A stretch of DNA of 64,000 nt, from assembly GCF_029962835.1 (NCBI RefSeq), contig NC_080582.1, forward strand, positions 21,274,032 through 21,338,031, in the 5' to 3' direction. Of the stretch, positions 47,070-58,312 are shown piece by piece (the first letter of the stretch is position 1; every line of letters starts with the position of its first letter). Source of the DNA: Magnolia sinica (Eukaryota > Streptophyta > Magnoliopsida > Magnoliales > Magnoliaceae). The position numbers and the translations under genes were made by a program. Below the pieces are notes generated by a model. It made no database searches, had not been told where the DNA came from, and was given only the letters and a program-made list of their open reading frames with translations.

Positions 47070-48970
47070 TTGACGCAGGGAAGGACGTGTAGAGGTTGAG
47101 CATCCTCTTCCTTAAGGATAACTACTCCGAATTTATGGAGTTTCTTTCGACTCCCCACAGAGATGCCTCGAATACACGAGGAAAAATAAAAATTAATTCT
47201 AAAAAAATTCAAAATACCTTTATTGATGATGAAAAACAAGTTTACAACTCTTTAAATATGGTTACGAACCCTAGGGAGAAGTTTCAAAATCATACTATAA
47301 CTAAAACTCCTAGAAATCGTGACTTACTATAAATATTAAACTTACTATTTATAGACGGTCGTGATTCCTACTAGTGCACATGGTTTTCGGCCAAAACTAG
47401 TGTCTTATTTAGCCGAACCATGGTGTTCCCCTAACTATTCTAGGTACTTTTGATGTTGAGCAGGACTCCTAAAGCCCAACGGAAGAAGAGTTATACTCAA
47501 ACTAGAACTTACTATAAATAGTAAAATTGAAATTAAAATAGGAATTCAACCGTCTATCTGAGGGTATTTTGCAAATTCGGCGTGTGCCTGGATAAAGTAG
47601 CTCGTAAAAAAAGGAAACACCGACGGCTAAAAACCGTCGGTCTTGACCTTCCCCGACGGCTTTTAGCCGTCGGAAAAGGGCATGCGTTGCTCGCCAACGG
47701 TTTAAAGCCGTCGGCGTTTCCACAGCTAACACAACCCATTCGCCGACGAGTTTTAGCTGTCGGCGTTTCTCATTTAGTATTTTTTTTTTTTTTTTTTTTT
47801 TTTAAATGCATATGAATTGCCTAATCAGTGCATACATCCAAAATTAGCTTAACACCCATTTCATAAACATGTTTTCCAAAGCCCCAAACCAACTAACCTA
47901 GTAGAAAAGGTTAGTCAAAACAAAAGAAAATAAAGAAATCAGATCTATACCATCCAAATCCCTAGCATATAAAATCTGTATTTCCATAAATTTAAAAAAA
48001 AAAGTTGATTGTATATATTATACCCAATCCCAGGACATGATGGATCATGACAACTCCATCTAAAAGCAATCTTCGAAAGAATGTTGATACAACAATTAAA
48101 TCTATGCTAACAAAAAATATACATCCCAAATCTTACAAATCATATGAGGTATCTTTCAAACTATAAGCTAATTCTCACTTTCCTTTCTTAGTGAAGTTAA
48201 CGATTACATCTAAACTATCGTATAAACCAAAGTTTGATGAAGAAATAAACTTTGGACAGTTTGGATGCATTTTAAATACAACAAACCAATGATAGATAAC
48301 ATAAATGATTAGCAAACAGTGAAAAAAAAAAAAAAAACCATAGGGAAATGATGGCAAGGATCACCCTATTGAGGTGGATCCATTTTCAGCTAGAGACAAA
48401 ATATTTTAAGTTACTAATTCCCTACATTATAAACTTCCTTGAGAAACACAATATTTCTAAAAGAAACAACAAAAGAAGACGAAATGGAACTCTTGTTGAA
48501 AATTAAACAAGCAAAAACTTCATTAAAGAATCAGAAGACCTGAAAGATGATTGAATAATAAGTAATTAACCTAGCGTTACCTTAACATTCTTCAACTCGA
48601 ACTCTGGATTATGAGCCAAGTACAAGTTCCCAGAAGTCTCACATGGCCCACTTGTTCCAGGCAACCTTGTCAAAGAGAGCACTTAGATAAGAAGGTGAAC
48701 CAATCATCTACCTTTAACATCTATTGGAATTAAATTTCCACAAATATTTTTCATTTTAGGCATTTTTGAAAGAGTAAAAATTTCCAAGTTTGAAAGAAAA
48801 GAAAAGAACTTACAAAATCATATATGGCACGTCGGATAACTCATTCTGGTTTGCGAGATACATCCGTTTTAGGTTATGACGGTCCGGATCACCTCCGTCT
48901 CCCATCAGGCCTTTTCTGGTCCACCTTGGCCATGAAATTATCCCCGACCCGCTCTACGTCACGATGGGAC
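47070..48970 (-). mobile_element. LTR-like repeat, copy A, split by an insertion
   Basis: 47070-47605 and 48813-48970 together align with the continuous copy B at 49880-50605. Shared blocks include ACTTACTATTTATAGACGGTC, TTTTCGGCCAAAA, GACTCCTAAAG and TAAAGTAGCTCGT, then AAAATCATATAT, CGATAACTCATTC-like sequence and GGCCTTTTCTGGTCCA. The non-coding sequence resembles LTR or TRIM material. Orientation is inferred only from its likeness to LTRs read on the minus strand. Confidence 0.55.
47606..48812. mobile_element. About 1.2-kb insertion with CACTA-like subterminal repeats
   Basis: It interrupts copy A at a site that is continuous in copy B. The left part (47620-47763) has four palindromic units: CGACGGCTAAAAACCGTCG, CGACGGCTTTTAGCCGTCG, CAACGGTTTAAAGCCGTCG and CGACGAGTTTTAGCTGTCG, spaced about 40 bp apart. 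This is like the subterminal repeats of plant CACTA elements. A poly-T (47780-47803) follows, then about 1 kb of AT-rich sequence without a gene. Terminal CACTA motifs and target duplications are not visible, so it may be a truncated element. Confidence 0.5.
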
Positions 48971-49879
48971 CGAATTCATGGGGCAGTCGATGGGTTGAAG
49001 AAGGATACATATGGATGGAATGAGATACTGATGCTAGAAAAGGCCTGCATTGCCATGGAGGCTTCTTACCCAACAGCATAGGAGATAATCCATCATCCTT
49101 GACGATTACAACCTTTCAGCTTATAAATGCTCTGTTCTATCATGCGATGTTCTCTAGCTAGAAAATGTTCAGACTTCTCTAATATGTAATTACATTGCAA
49201 TGTATGATCTTATTACCTCAATCCAACCATCTGGCTTCAGATTAGATCTCTTATATATCTTCTAACTTGGTTCAACCATCTGACCACGGGAGGCACGATA
49301 TGGACGGTAAAGATCCATTCCCGAGATCACGTGGGACACAGTGACACATTGCCAGTTTCAAGGATGTCAACAAACATAACGACCATTCTTATAAGGTTGT
49401 GTTTGGATTTACAAATGAATCAAATTACAAATTTTCAGCTCAATCTTAACCAGGAAACAAATTTCATAGCATTTAGTAGTCTGCCAAGACGATAGTCCTC
49501 ACATTGTACGGCAACTAACCTATTGGCTGCTGAAAAAGTGAGCCACTGATCAGGTATAGCCAGCAGAATGCTAAATTGTCCACCAACCAGGCCTTTCCCA
49601 AGAACATGCCAGCTATGCAGGTCATCCGCACCATGGAAACAGTAGGCCTCACCATCAAGATCAAAAGGAGAATCAGGCTCGTCCTTTCATGAGGTGAGCT
49701 ACACCGTTTGAATCAGTAGACAACCGATGGTCTGAATCAACATTTAAGCAAGATCCACCCAGTGAGCAGCCGGCCTTTTTTTATTATTATTTTTATTATT
49801 TGCCAGGCGATCTACATGGTGGGCCTGCCCATTGCATGGTACAAGATGTCCTGCAAAGCTGGAATTTTTTGTTTCGATT
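48971..49879. other. Non-coding spacer between LTR-like copies
   Basis: No convincing ORF or repeat structure. ATCTGACCACGGGAGGC and GGGCCTGCCCATTGC-like words are present, but no element borders could be set. Confidence 0.3.
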
Positions 49880-50610
49880 TGAGGCAGGGGAGGACGTGAG
49901 GTCGAGCACCATCTTCCTCAGGAGGATAACTATCCCGAATCCACGGAACTTCTCTGGACTCCTCACAAAGACTTCTCAGATCCACGAGGAAAGAAAGCAG
50001 GAAATAGAAATAAATTCTAATAAATTCGAATTTGATTAATGAATGAATAAAAACGAGTTCACAACCCTCTAAATAGGGGTACCAAGCAATGGGAAAGAAA
50101 TCAGAATCAAACTACAACTAAATCTCGTAGAATTCGCGACTAACTATAAATAGTAAACTTACTATTTATAGACGGTCGTAATGTCTACTAGTGCGCAAGG
50201 TTTTCGGCCAAAAATAGTAAGTGTCCTATTTGGCTTCACCAAACCGTTCTCCTAATTATTCTAAGCTCTTTTCACATTGGGCGCAACTCCTAAAGTCCGA
50301 CGGATGAAGAGTTATAATCAAACTAAAACTTACTATTTATAATAAAAATGAAATTAAAACAGGGAAACGACCGTCGATCCAGGGGTTTTCTGCAATTCCG
50401 GACTACATAACCCGGCGTAGCAGGTTGGTTGGCTAAAGTAGCTCGTTCTACCCCAAAATCATATATTTTACGTCAGATAACTCATTCCGGATTGCAATAT
50501 ACGCCCGATTTAAGGTCCGACGGCCCGGATCACTTTTGTCGTCGAGTGGGCCTTTTCTGATCCATCTTGGCCATGAAACTGTCCGCGGCCCACTCTACAT
50601 CATGATTGAA
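49880..50610 (-). mobile_element. LTR-like repeat, copy B (uninterrupted)
   Basis: This is the continuous paralogue of copy A. It reads TAAAGTAGCTCGTTCTACCC straight into AAAATCATATATTTTACGTC, the empty-site form of the insertion in copy A. Non-coding. Confidence 0.55.
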
Positions 50611-50949
50611 CACCATGTTACTGTCCCTTTGGCTGTACCAATCATTTCTTCCCCCGGACACCTATACTTGATCTCTTTCATAGTTTCAATCGATGATTGT
50701 TAATATAGTGCTTCATCTAAGAATGTGGAACTGCTTGGGTCTTTTTGTCTCTTAGGGAACACTCTCATTAATACCTTTGCTTGCTTATTAAATAAAAAAT
50801 TTATTTCATTTAGTTAGTCTGAAAAGTACCTCTTGAAAAGTAAGTTAACAACTTAAAATTGCTTATAATCTTTTCTTTTTCTTTTGATTTTTTACTTTCA
50901 GACTTTTCTACTTTCCTTGGCTATCTTTCTTATCTCTCTATGCTAGACA

Positions 50950-51525
50950 CTCCATGTCAAAGGTGGCCCCATAGGATGGACTGGCCACATCAAAGGTGGG
51001 TATATCAAAGATGAGATCCACATGATGGACACTTAACATTGTTGGTGGGCCCACATCCAAGGTAGGCCCTACATGATGGATAGTCACAATTCAAGGTAGG
51101 GCCCACATGATGGCAAGTCCACACCAAAGATGGGCTCCATGTGATGGGCCTTAGATATTGAATGTGGGCCCACATAATGGATAACCCATATGAAGGTGAG
51201 CCCCACATAATGGACAGCCCACATCGAATGTCAGCCCCTAATGATAAATGACCAACATTTAAGGCAGGTTCCGCATGATGGACAACCCACATCCAAGGTG
51301 GGACCCACACAATAGACGGTCCACATCAAAGGTGAGCCCCACATGATTGGTAGTGTATGTTGAAGGTGGGTCCCGCATGATGGACAATAACATGGATAGC
51401 AACCCCACCCATATCAAGGTGGGCCCCACATGTGGATATTTCACATGAAATGTCAGCCCTTAATGATGAATGGCCCACATCCAAGACGGGCCCTGCATAA
51501 TGGACGGCCCACTTTGTAGGGCCAC
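50950..51525. repeat. 33-36-bp minisatellite (GGGCCCCACATGATGGACA type)
   Basis: Roughly 15 degenerate units follow the pattern GGTGGGCCCCACATGATGGA, then CAGCCCACATCAA. The unit equals a segment of the foldback superfamily (GGGCCCACATGATG), so the array probably grew from one such element. The fragment at 51530-51720 continues it. The minus strand gives artefactual Gly/Pro/His/Met-rich frames. Confidence 0.8.
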
Positions 51526-51529
51526 ACAA

Positions 51530-51745
51530 ATATCAACTTGATCCAAAACTTTTATAGACCACAAGAAGTTTTTAATGGTCAATTACTACTATTTCCAATG
51601 GTGTGGTCCACATGAGAACTAAAATTGCTTCATTATTTGGATCATGTCCTAAGATGAGCTTTCAAAACGAATGGATGGCTTGGATGTAAGGCACATACAT
51701 CACGATGGGCCTCACATTTAGGGATCCACGAAGCCACACCACCAG
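51530..51745. mobile_element. Right half of a GGGCCCAC foldback element
   Basis: TCAACTTGATCCAAAACTTT, GGTGTGGTCCACATGAG, ATTATTTGGATCATGTCC, AACGAATGGATGGCTTGG and ACATCACGATGGGCC follow the superfamily order. The SINE at 51761 is inserted just right of it. Confidence 0.55.
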
Positions 51746-51746
51746 C

Positions 51747-51874
51747 TTGATGTATTTGTTTTTTTTAATACACATACCCACACAACATGTGCACTCTCCC
51801 CATCATCTCAGTGTTCAAATGAAGTCCGCCTACCACCGAGCCATGAAGCTAGACTCCACCTTAATGTATATGTT
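51747..51874 (-). mobile_element. tRNA-derived SINE, copy 3, with target duplication
   Basis: The SINE body is 51761-51860 (minus). It reads GCTCGGTGGTAGGCGGACTT, then GAACACTGAGATGATGGGG, AGAGTGCACATGTTGTGTG and an A-run. The flanks TTGATGTATTTGTT (51747-51760) and TTAATGTATATGTT (51861-51874) match at 12 of 14 positions and look like an aged target-site duplication, as expected for L1/RTE-driven insertion. Confidence 0.65.
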
Positions 51875-52419
51875 AAATATCTGCTCCATCTATATAAGTT
51901 TTTCCAACTCATTTCAGAGCACGGTCCAAAAAAAAAAAAAAGGAAATCCAAATCTTAAGCGGACACGTTTGAGCGTAGGAACTAGAATATAATATAGTTT
52001 TTTCTCCATGATACACATGGTAGTGTGTTTACGCTCTCTAAGGGTGTGTGCTTGTGTGAGTTGTGTGGCGTATGAATTGTCTGGATGTGCTTGCAAGACT
52101 TGGAGTTGGCACTAGCCAATACAAGCCTATAATCTACGATCAACTAAACTCCTAAGATCGCATTGGGTTGTGATAAAAGATTCTAGGTAAGGACTTCGAT
52201 AATGGAAAAAAAAAATAGTTAGACACCCTTCTCTGCATGCATTTACACATAGCCTTTACTTTATGAGATTTTATGATTTTTAGAGATATTTAAGACTTAC
52301 TGGTTGCAGACAACGTCATAAACTAACTAATAAACCACAACTAAGCCTGAACTAAAACTAAATAGATCGTGGTGTCTCATTTGAGTTGGACCCAAAGAGA
52401 TTGTAGTTGCAAAGAAGAA

Positions 52420-53560
52420 AAATGAAAAAAACAATGCGCTAATGAGTAAGTACATCAAATAGATGTCAAGATGGCTTTTTTGAATGAGGATTTAGAAGAA
52501 AAAATATACACGGATCAACCTGAGAGTTATAAAATTGAATATCAAAAAGCAAAGTATGTAAATTAATTAAATCCCTATATGGTTTAAAATAAAGTCTTAA
52601 ACAGTAGCATGAGAAATTTGACAATACTTTAAAATTCAATAGCTATAGAATAAATGAAGCAGACAAATGCATAAATAGTAAATTTATAGGTAATGAATGA
52701 GTTATAAAAGATATAGGTGAGGTTAGTATGATTCTTGAAATAAAAGTAATTAGAAAAGATAATGGTTTTATTCTATCTCAATTTCATTACATAGAAAAAG
52801 TGTCAAAAAGTTTTAATTACTTTGATAGCATACCGTTAGCACTCCTTATAATTATTACATACATCTAAAAAAAATACAAGTGAAAGTATATCACAACTTG
52901 AATTTGGTAGCCTAATATACCTAATGAGTGTACAAGGCTTGATATAGCTTATACAGTAAATATATTGAGCAGATATACTCATAACCCTAATCATAATCAT
53001 TAGAATGGTTTATCTATAATACAAAAGTATCTAAAAGCTACAGTCACATATGGTATACATTACATTTGCTTTCCTACTATATTGGAAGGATATAGCAATG
53101 CTAATTGGTTTAAAGATTCAGATTAAACAAAACCCACAAGTAGATATGTTTTCATTTTGGATGGAAGAGTTATCTCTTGGAAATCCACCAAACATACTTG
53201 TATTGCTCGGTCTACTATGAAATCCAAGTTCATTGTTTTGGAAAAGGCTGAAACAGAAGTAGAATGAATTAAAAATCTACCTTTGTGGTCAAAACTTGTT
53301 TCAACTATATCTTTGAATTATGACTGTCAAGCTACTATAGAAAGGGTAAATAATACGATTTATAATGACAAAAGTGGGCATATTCGACTCCGGCATAATA
53401 TAATAAGACATTTACTGCATGATGGAGTAATAGCCATTAATTTTATGATATTAGAGAAAAGCTTGGTAGATCCTCCAAGTAAAAGACTTAGTAAACAATT
53501 GGTCCAAGGTTCATCGAGGAGAATGGGGCTGAGTCCAATATTATGAGCTACCGGCATTGG
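52420..53560 (+). mobile_element. Decayed Ty1/copia reverse transcriptase-RNase H remnant
   Basis: It begins with IDVKMAFLNEDLEEKIYTDQ (reverse transcriptase). Pieces such as GSLIYLMSVQGLI follow, then [24 protein letters not shown] frames of the RNase H region, and finally FDSGIIL-type sequence (53380-53410, expected RHNTIRQLL). In-frame stops appear every few dozen codons. A purine run GTGGGGGAT at about 54088 is a likely polypurine tract before a 3' LTR. Confidence 0.65.
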
Positions 53561-54094
53561 TAACCCAATCTATGTAAATGGAGATCCCATGCAATAGGTT
53601 TCAAATGAGTAAACAAAAAAACACTAGGAAATGTATAGAACTATAATAAGAAAACACATTCTATAATGTAAGCAGTGCAAGCAACAATTAATAACATTGA
53701 GTATCAAACTCTTAATGAATCCATATGCTATATACTTATTGATGGTGTGTTCGGTTGCTACGTACACTTGATGAAATTCACATATACTAGTGTGGAGGTG
53801 AAATTACTTCATATGAGAACTTAGACGAATTATCTAAAACACTATTGAAATTCAGGTAAAGGTTCATAGCTAAAAAGGTTCAAATCACAGAACCATCTAT
53901 ATCGGAACAATTGCTTGAGTGACATGTGTAGTCATTTTATATTAATAGGAATCTAGTTCAAGACTATTTGTCACTTGACTCCTGTGAACCTACTTTGTCT
54001 CATATAAGTATTGATTCAAGTATACTAGATATCGATATAATGCACAATTATTTATGTCTAACCCGAAAGTCGTTATTTTGAAATATGTGGGGGA

Positions 54095-54720
54095 TTATTA
54101 TTTTTTTTAGTGTTTCAAAATAAATAAAAATAATTTTTAAATGTTTTGAAATTTTTCTTTCAAATTTTCAAAAAGCAACAAAGGCATCTTGTCTTGCAGT
54201 GGTGTGGGTTTAATCCTACATCGGATAAGTAAGGAGAAAAACTTACGTTTATAAAAAGAATATTTTGCATAGGGCTTAGGCCCCTTTTCTGAGGGGGCGT
54301 GTGAATTTGGTTGTTTGGGGGGCTATGCCATGAACCCCTGCGCGCATGCCAACTGTGGATGCGGTGCGTGCGCCGCGAGTATACTACGAAAATTTTTCTT
54401 CTTAAAAAATCCCAACAGCTATGACTCTTGGCAGGAGTGAGTACACACCCATTCGAGTCAACCTTTAAAGTCTATATAAGGAACTTCTCTGATTCCGAAA
54501 TTATAATCAATTCAATCTTTTATTTCTACAACGATTTCTTTTTTGTTCATCTGTTTCAGTATTCGGGTTAGACATACAATGACAGTTCAGGTATCCGTAC
54601 ATCAAGTGCGCTGGTGTGACGAAACAATATTCAAGGGTATCCTGAAGATTAATTGTCCAATATTCTTATTGCACTATGGACATCATTCAAAAGATGACAA
54701 ATCAATTTCAAGTTAAGTGA
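54095..54720 (+). mobile_element. Probable 3' LTR of the decayed copia
   Basis: It follows the polypurine-like run. It contains GTGGTGTGGGTTTAATCCTACATCGG (LTR-like; 'ACATCGG' is common near plant LTR promoters) and a TATA-like CTATATAAGGAACTTC at about 54470. The end is not defined and no second LTR was found. Confidence 0.4.
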
Positions 54721-56305
54721 CTTTCATCTTATATCAAATTAAATAATTTTTCTAAATTCTTCCTTATTCAAATTTTCATTTTTTTTACAATTAATTTTAA
54801 TTTCAAATTTTCATAAATTACATATTTAGAGATCCTTGTGGATTTTCTTTTTTATTGAACTCAGTGATCCAAGTTCTTAAGTCATCCATCCCATTAAAAG
54901 TAAGTACACGATTTGCTAAGAAGACATGTCCACACAAGGTTACACGCCAATCAAGACCGCATATTTACTTGGCCATCCCGTACATGGAAAATGGTAAAAA
55001 TAAAATCCCGTATCGATCCTCGCCATTCCTTTTTAGGAACTTCTCCACACCAAATGTCGACTATTAAGCATTTTTTTTTCTGCGTACTTTTAAAGTCACC
55101 GATCAGATATCTTGGATCATGCAGCCAATTTTCTTTTCTGACCACCTTCCATCCACTGTAGGGGATAGTAGATGGACAGTCCCGATTGATAAATGACACT
55201 GCCACTTGTATTGTGGAGATAGGGCTCTACCATATTCCTATTCTTCCATTGTGTAGGCATACATGTCCTTGACGAACAAGAAAATCCTTCTAGTTTGAAC
55301 TCCTAACGGTCGATCTTGCAGGCCTGGCGGTGGACCACGACATCGCATTGACCCGACAATTCTAATCGTCAGATGCAATGGCTTATTATTTATTTTTAAT
55401 TGTAGACTCATGGGAACGAGATTGGATGGCTCAGATCGTCTGATTCATGTGTTATATTCAATTACATCTCCATGTGGGACCTATCTGATCAATGGTCCCA
55501 CATGCCAAGTGGGCCATCAGGTTAGACATGAATATCGTCCCCAAGATGATCCGGGCCGTACAAAAGGATCGGACGGTAGTTGGCCGATTCGACCTTTCTA
55601 ACCCCTGAACTGGTGGCCCTCCATCCATCACAACTACATTAGGCCCACCCACAAGATCTCATAATGAATTCGATGGTCCGTGTGAACCCGATTCAAAGTT
55701 AAATCACTACCTTGGATAATCCTAAATTCTGATTAGTGGGCCATCTGTTTATTTGATTGCCACTGATAGGATATTTTGGTTCATCCATTCATCGTGATTT
55801 TCAGTCGAGGCCCACTGTTTGGACGGTTTGTATTGAGTTCTAATTATGACACGTGGATATTGGCTAGAGAAATTTGCCATTGTACGACCCATTTATGGCC
55901 CATTTACCCGACGAAGCCCACCTCATTTTACCTTACCAGAATAAGCCCCAGCTGTACGGATGCCTTCCCAAAGGTCGAAAATGCCCCTGGTATAGCCGAC
56001 GCACCCTACTCACGCTGCCAGCTGCGTCTCCAGTAAAAAACCTGGTTTTTTTCTTCTTTTCTCTCTCTAATCCTTCATCCTACCTGTAGATTATCATTTT
56101 CTGATTACTTCTCACCCTCTGTGACTATCCACCCTAGCAGTGAAACTCTCATTTTTACCACTTTCTTCTTTTCCCTTTATCCGGTCGAGAATACACACCC
56201 CACACACGTCCTTTTCAACTTTTTTTAGTCCAAGATAGGATGAAAAATGGTCCCCCCAGCTAAGAAGCTTTGAATGGCAGGTATATTGAAATCCCTACTT
56301 TCGTT
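54721..56305. other. Non-coding region without recognised gene
   Basis: Short open frames exist but none shows a family motif. GTGGGACC, GGCCCACC and ATCCATTCATCGTGAT words at 55470-55810 suggest decayed foldback-superfamily material. Confidence 0.35.
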
Positions 56306-56310
56306 TTGTC

Positions 56311-56465
56311 GACCCCACTGTATATTATACTATGTATGCGCATGGTCCACAATCCATTTTCATTTTTAAAAAATATTAAACTTTCTTTGTGTGGACCCCA
56401 CTATATATTATACTATATATGCGCATGGTACCAAATCCATTTTCATTTTTTAAAAATAGTGAATG
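56311..56465. repeat. 83-bp tandem duplication
   Basis: GACCCCACTGTATATTATAC at 56311 recurs as GACCCCACTATATATTATAC at 56394, followed in both by TATGCGCATGGT and AATCCATTTTCATTTTT. Confidence 0.85.
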
Positions 56466-56629
56466 GTATGGCATGTCCTGATAAATGAGCAAAATCAGGA
56501 CTCAAATGGCCAACATTAAGGGTTTTTAAACAAAGAATTAAATGAGATGTGCAACTAAACGAAGACCATGAAAGAGACTGCGCACCGACTGAGTTAACAG
56601 ACAAATGACCCACTGAGTTATTGATTCAT

Positions 56630-56790
56630 GAGCTAAAATGACTGTGAACGGAGGTAAAATGATCGTGAACTGAGCTAAAATGATCGTAAACTGAGCTAAA
56701 ATGATTGAACTGAGTTAAAATGACCGTGAACTGAGCTAAAATCACCGTGAATTGAGTTAAATTGACCGTGAACTGACTTAATTCCAGCTA
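56630..56790 (-). repeat. Left outer 21-bp repeat array, inverted orientation
   Basis: About seven units of GAGCTAAAATGACCGTGAACT (21 bp, degenerate). The shared core AAATGACCGTGAA is the reverse complement of the TTCACGGTCATTT core of the neighbouring arrays, so this block is inverted relative to them. Confidence 0.8.
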
Positions 56791-56804
56791 TTCCCCGTCA
56801 TTTC

Positions 56805-57880
56805 ACGGTTAATTCCCTTCACCTCACGGTCGTTTCCAATCATTTCATGTTCATTTTCGGTCATTCCCCTTCACTTCACAGTCAATTCGCTTCACTTTAC
56901 GGTCATTTCCATGCATTTCACGATCAATTCACTTCACCTCACGGTCATTTTCATGCTTTTTACAATCAATTCGCTTCACTTCACGGTCATTTCCATGCAT
57001 TTCACGATCAATCCCGACGATTCCGTTTCATTTCACAGTCATTTTCATGCATTTCACGGTCAATCCCCTTCACTTCACGGTCATTTCTATGCAATTCACA
57101 GTCAATTCGCTTCACTTCATGGTCATTCCATGCATTTCATGGTCAATTCCGGTAATTCTGTTTCATTTCATGGTCATTTCCATGCATTTCACAATCAATT
57201 CCCTTCACTTCACGGTCATTTCCATGCATTTCATGGTCAATCCCCTTCACTTCACGGTCATTTCCATGCATTTCATGGTCAATCCCAGCGATTCCGTTTT
57301 GATTCACGGTCATTTCCATGCATTTCACGGTCAATTCCCTTCACTTCACGGTCATTTCCATGCATTTCACGGTCAATTCACTTCACTTCATGGTCAATTC
57401 CCTTCACTTCACGGTCATTTCCATGCATTTCATGGTCAATTCCCTTCATTTCACGGTCATTTCCATGCATTTCACAGTCAATCCCCTTCACTTCACGGTC
57501 ATTTCCATGCATTTCACGGTCAATCCCCTTCACTTCACGGTCATTTCCATGCATTTCACGGTCAATCCCGGTGATTCTGTTTCATTTCACGGTCATTTCC
57601 ATGCATTTCACGGTCAATCCCCTTCACTTCACGGTCATTTCCCTGCATTTCACGGTCAATCCCAGTGATCCCGTTTCATTTCACGGTCATTTCCATGCAT
57701 TTCACAGTCATTACTGGTCATTCCCCTCACTTCACGGTCAATTCCATGCACTTCAAGGTCAATTCCATGCATTTCATGGACAATACCCTTCACATCACGT
57801 TCAATTCCACTCATTTCCCAGATAATTCCATGCATTTCACGATCAATCCCCTTCACTTAACGGTCAATTACAGTCCTTAG
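56805..57880 (+). repeat. Left 21/42-bp tandem array (TTCACGGTCA core)
   Basis: The basic unit is 21 bp and alternates in pairs: CTTCACGGTCATTTCCATG and CATTTCACGGTCAATTCCC make a 42-bp dimer. By length there are about 50 half-units. Dimers ending AATCCC are often followed by a variant GCGATTCCGTTTCATTTC, giving higher-order blocks. The period is 3 x 7, so the array reads open in all plus frames as HFTVISM/HFTVNSL heptads. This is not evidence of a protein. Confidence 0.9.
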
Positions 57881-58312
57881 ACAAATCCATTCATGGTCAA
57901 TTTCATGACGTTTTTGGCCAAAATGCAACATATAACTCTAAAAATTGACCCATAACTTAATGAAATTGGCCATGAACTTGTTGAATGTGACCTATGAGTC
58001 GACCATTTGATATGAAATTCTTCAAAATGGCCGATGACTGCTTGATATTGACATTTTTTTTACTGAGAACCTTGGCATAAATTTACTAACAACTACATGA
58101 AATTGACTGATAAATGAGTGAAAGCGGCCCAAAACTTGTGAAAATTCACTAATAAGTGTTATACTTTCATTTGGAATTCGCCAAAAACTGATCGCCGACT
58201 CGGCAGACTGACACCATACTTTATGAATTTTCACCACAACAAGTCAACTTTCACATTGTCTTGTTAAATACTGAATGTTATTGTAGATTTAATTTTCAAT
58301 TCATCCTTGCAG
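57881..58312. other. Degenerate repeat transition into the Ulp1-like pseudogene
   Basis: Diverged repeat-like words (ATGGTCAATTTCATGACG, GAAATTGGCCATGAACTTG, GAAATTGACTGATAAATG) fade out towards an intron-like acceptor TCCTTGCAG at 58304-58312. Confidence 0.45.

Noticed and set aside
48824..49081. 85-residue plus-strand frame
   Set aside because: It lies within the LTR-like copy A and is not conserved in copy B.
51005..51529. Cys/His-rich minus-strand frames near 51 kb
   Set aside because: They come from the 33-36-bp minisatellite.
56847..57880. Long plus-strand open frames of up to about 300 residues with HFTVNSL-type repeats
   Set aside because: They come from the 21-bp tandem array, are open in all three plus frames and have no flanking gene structure.
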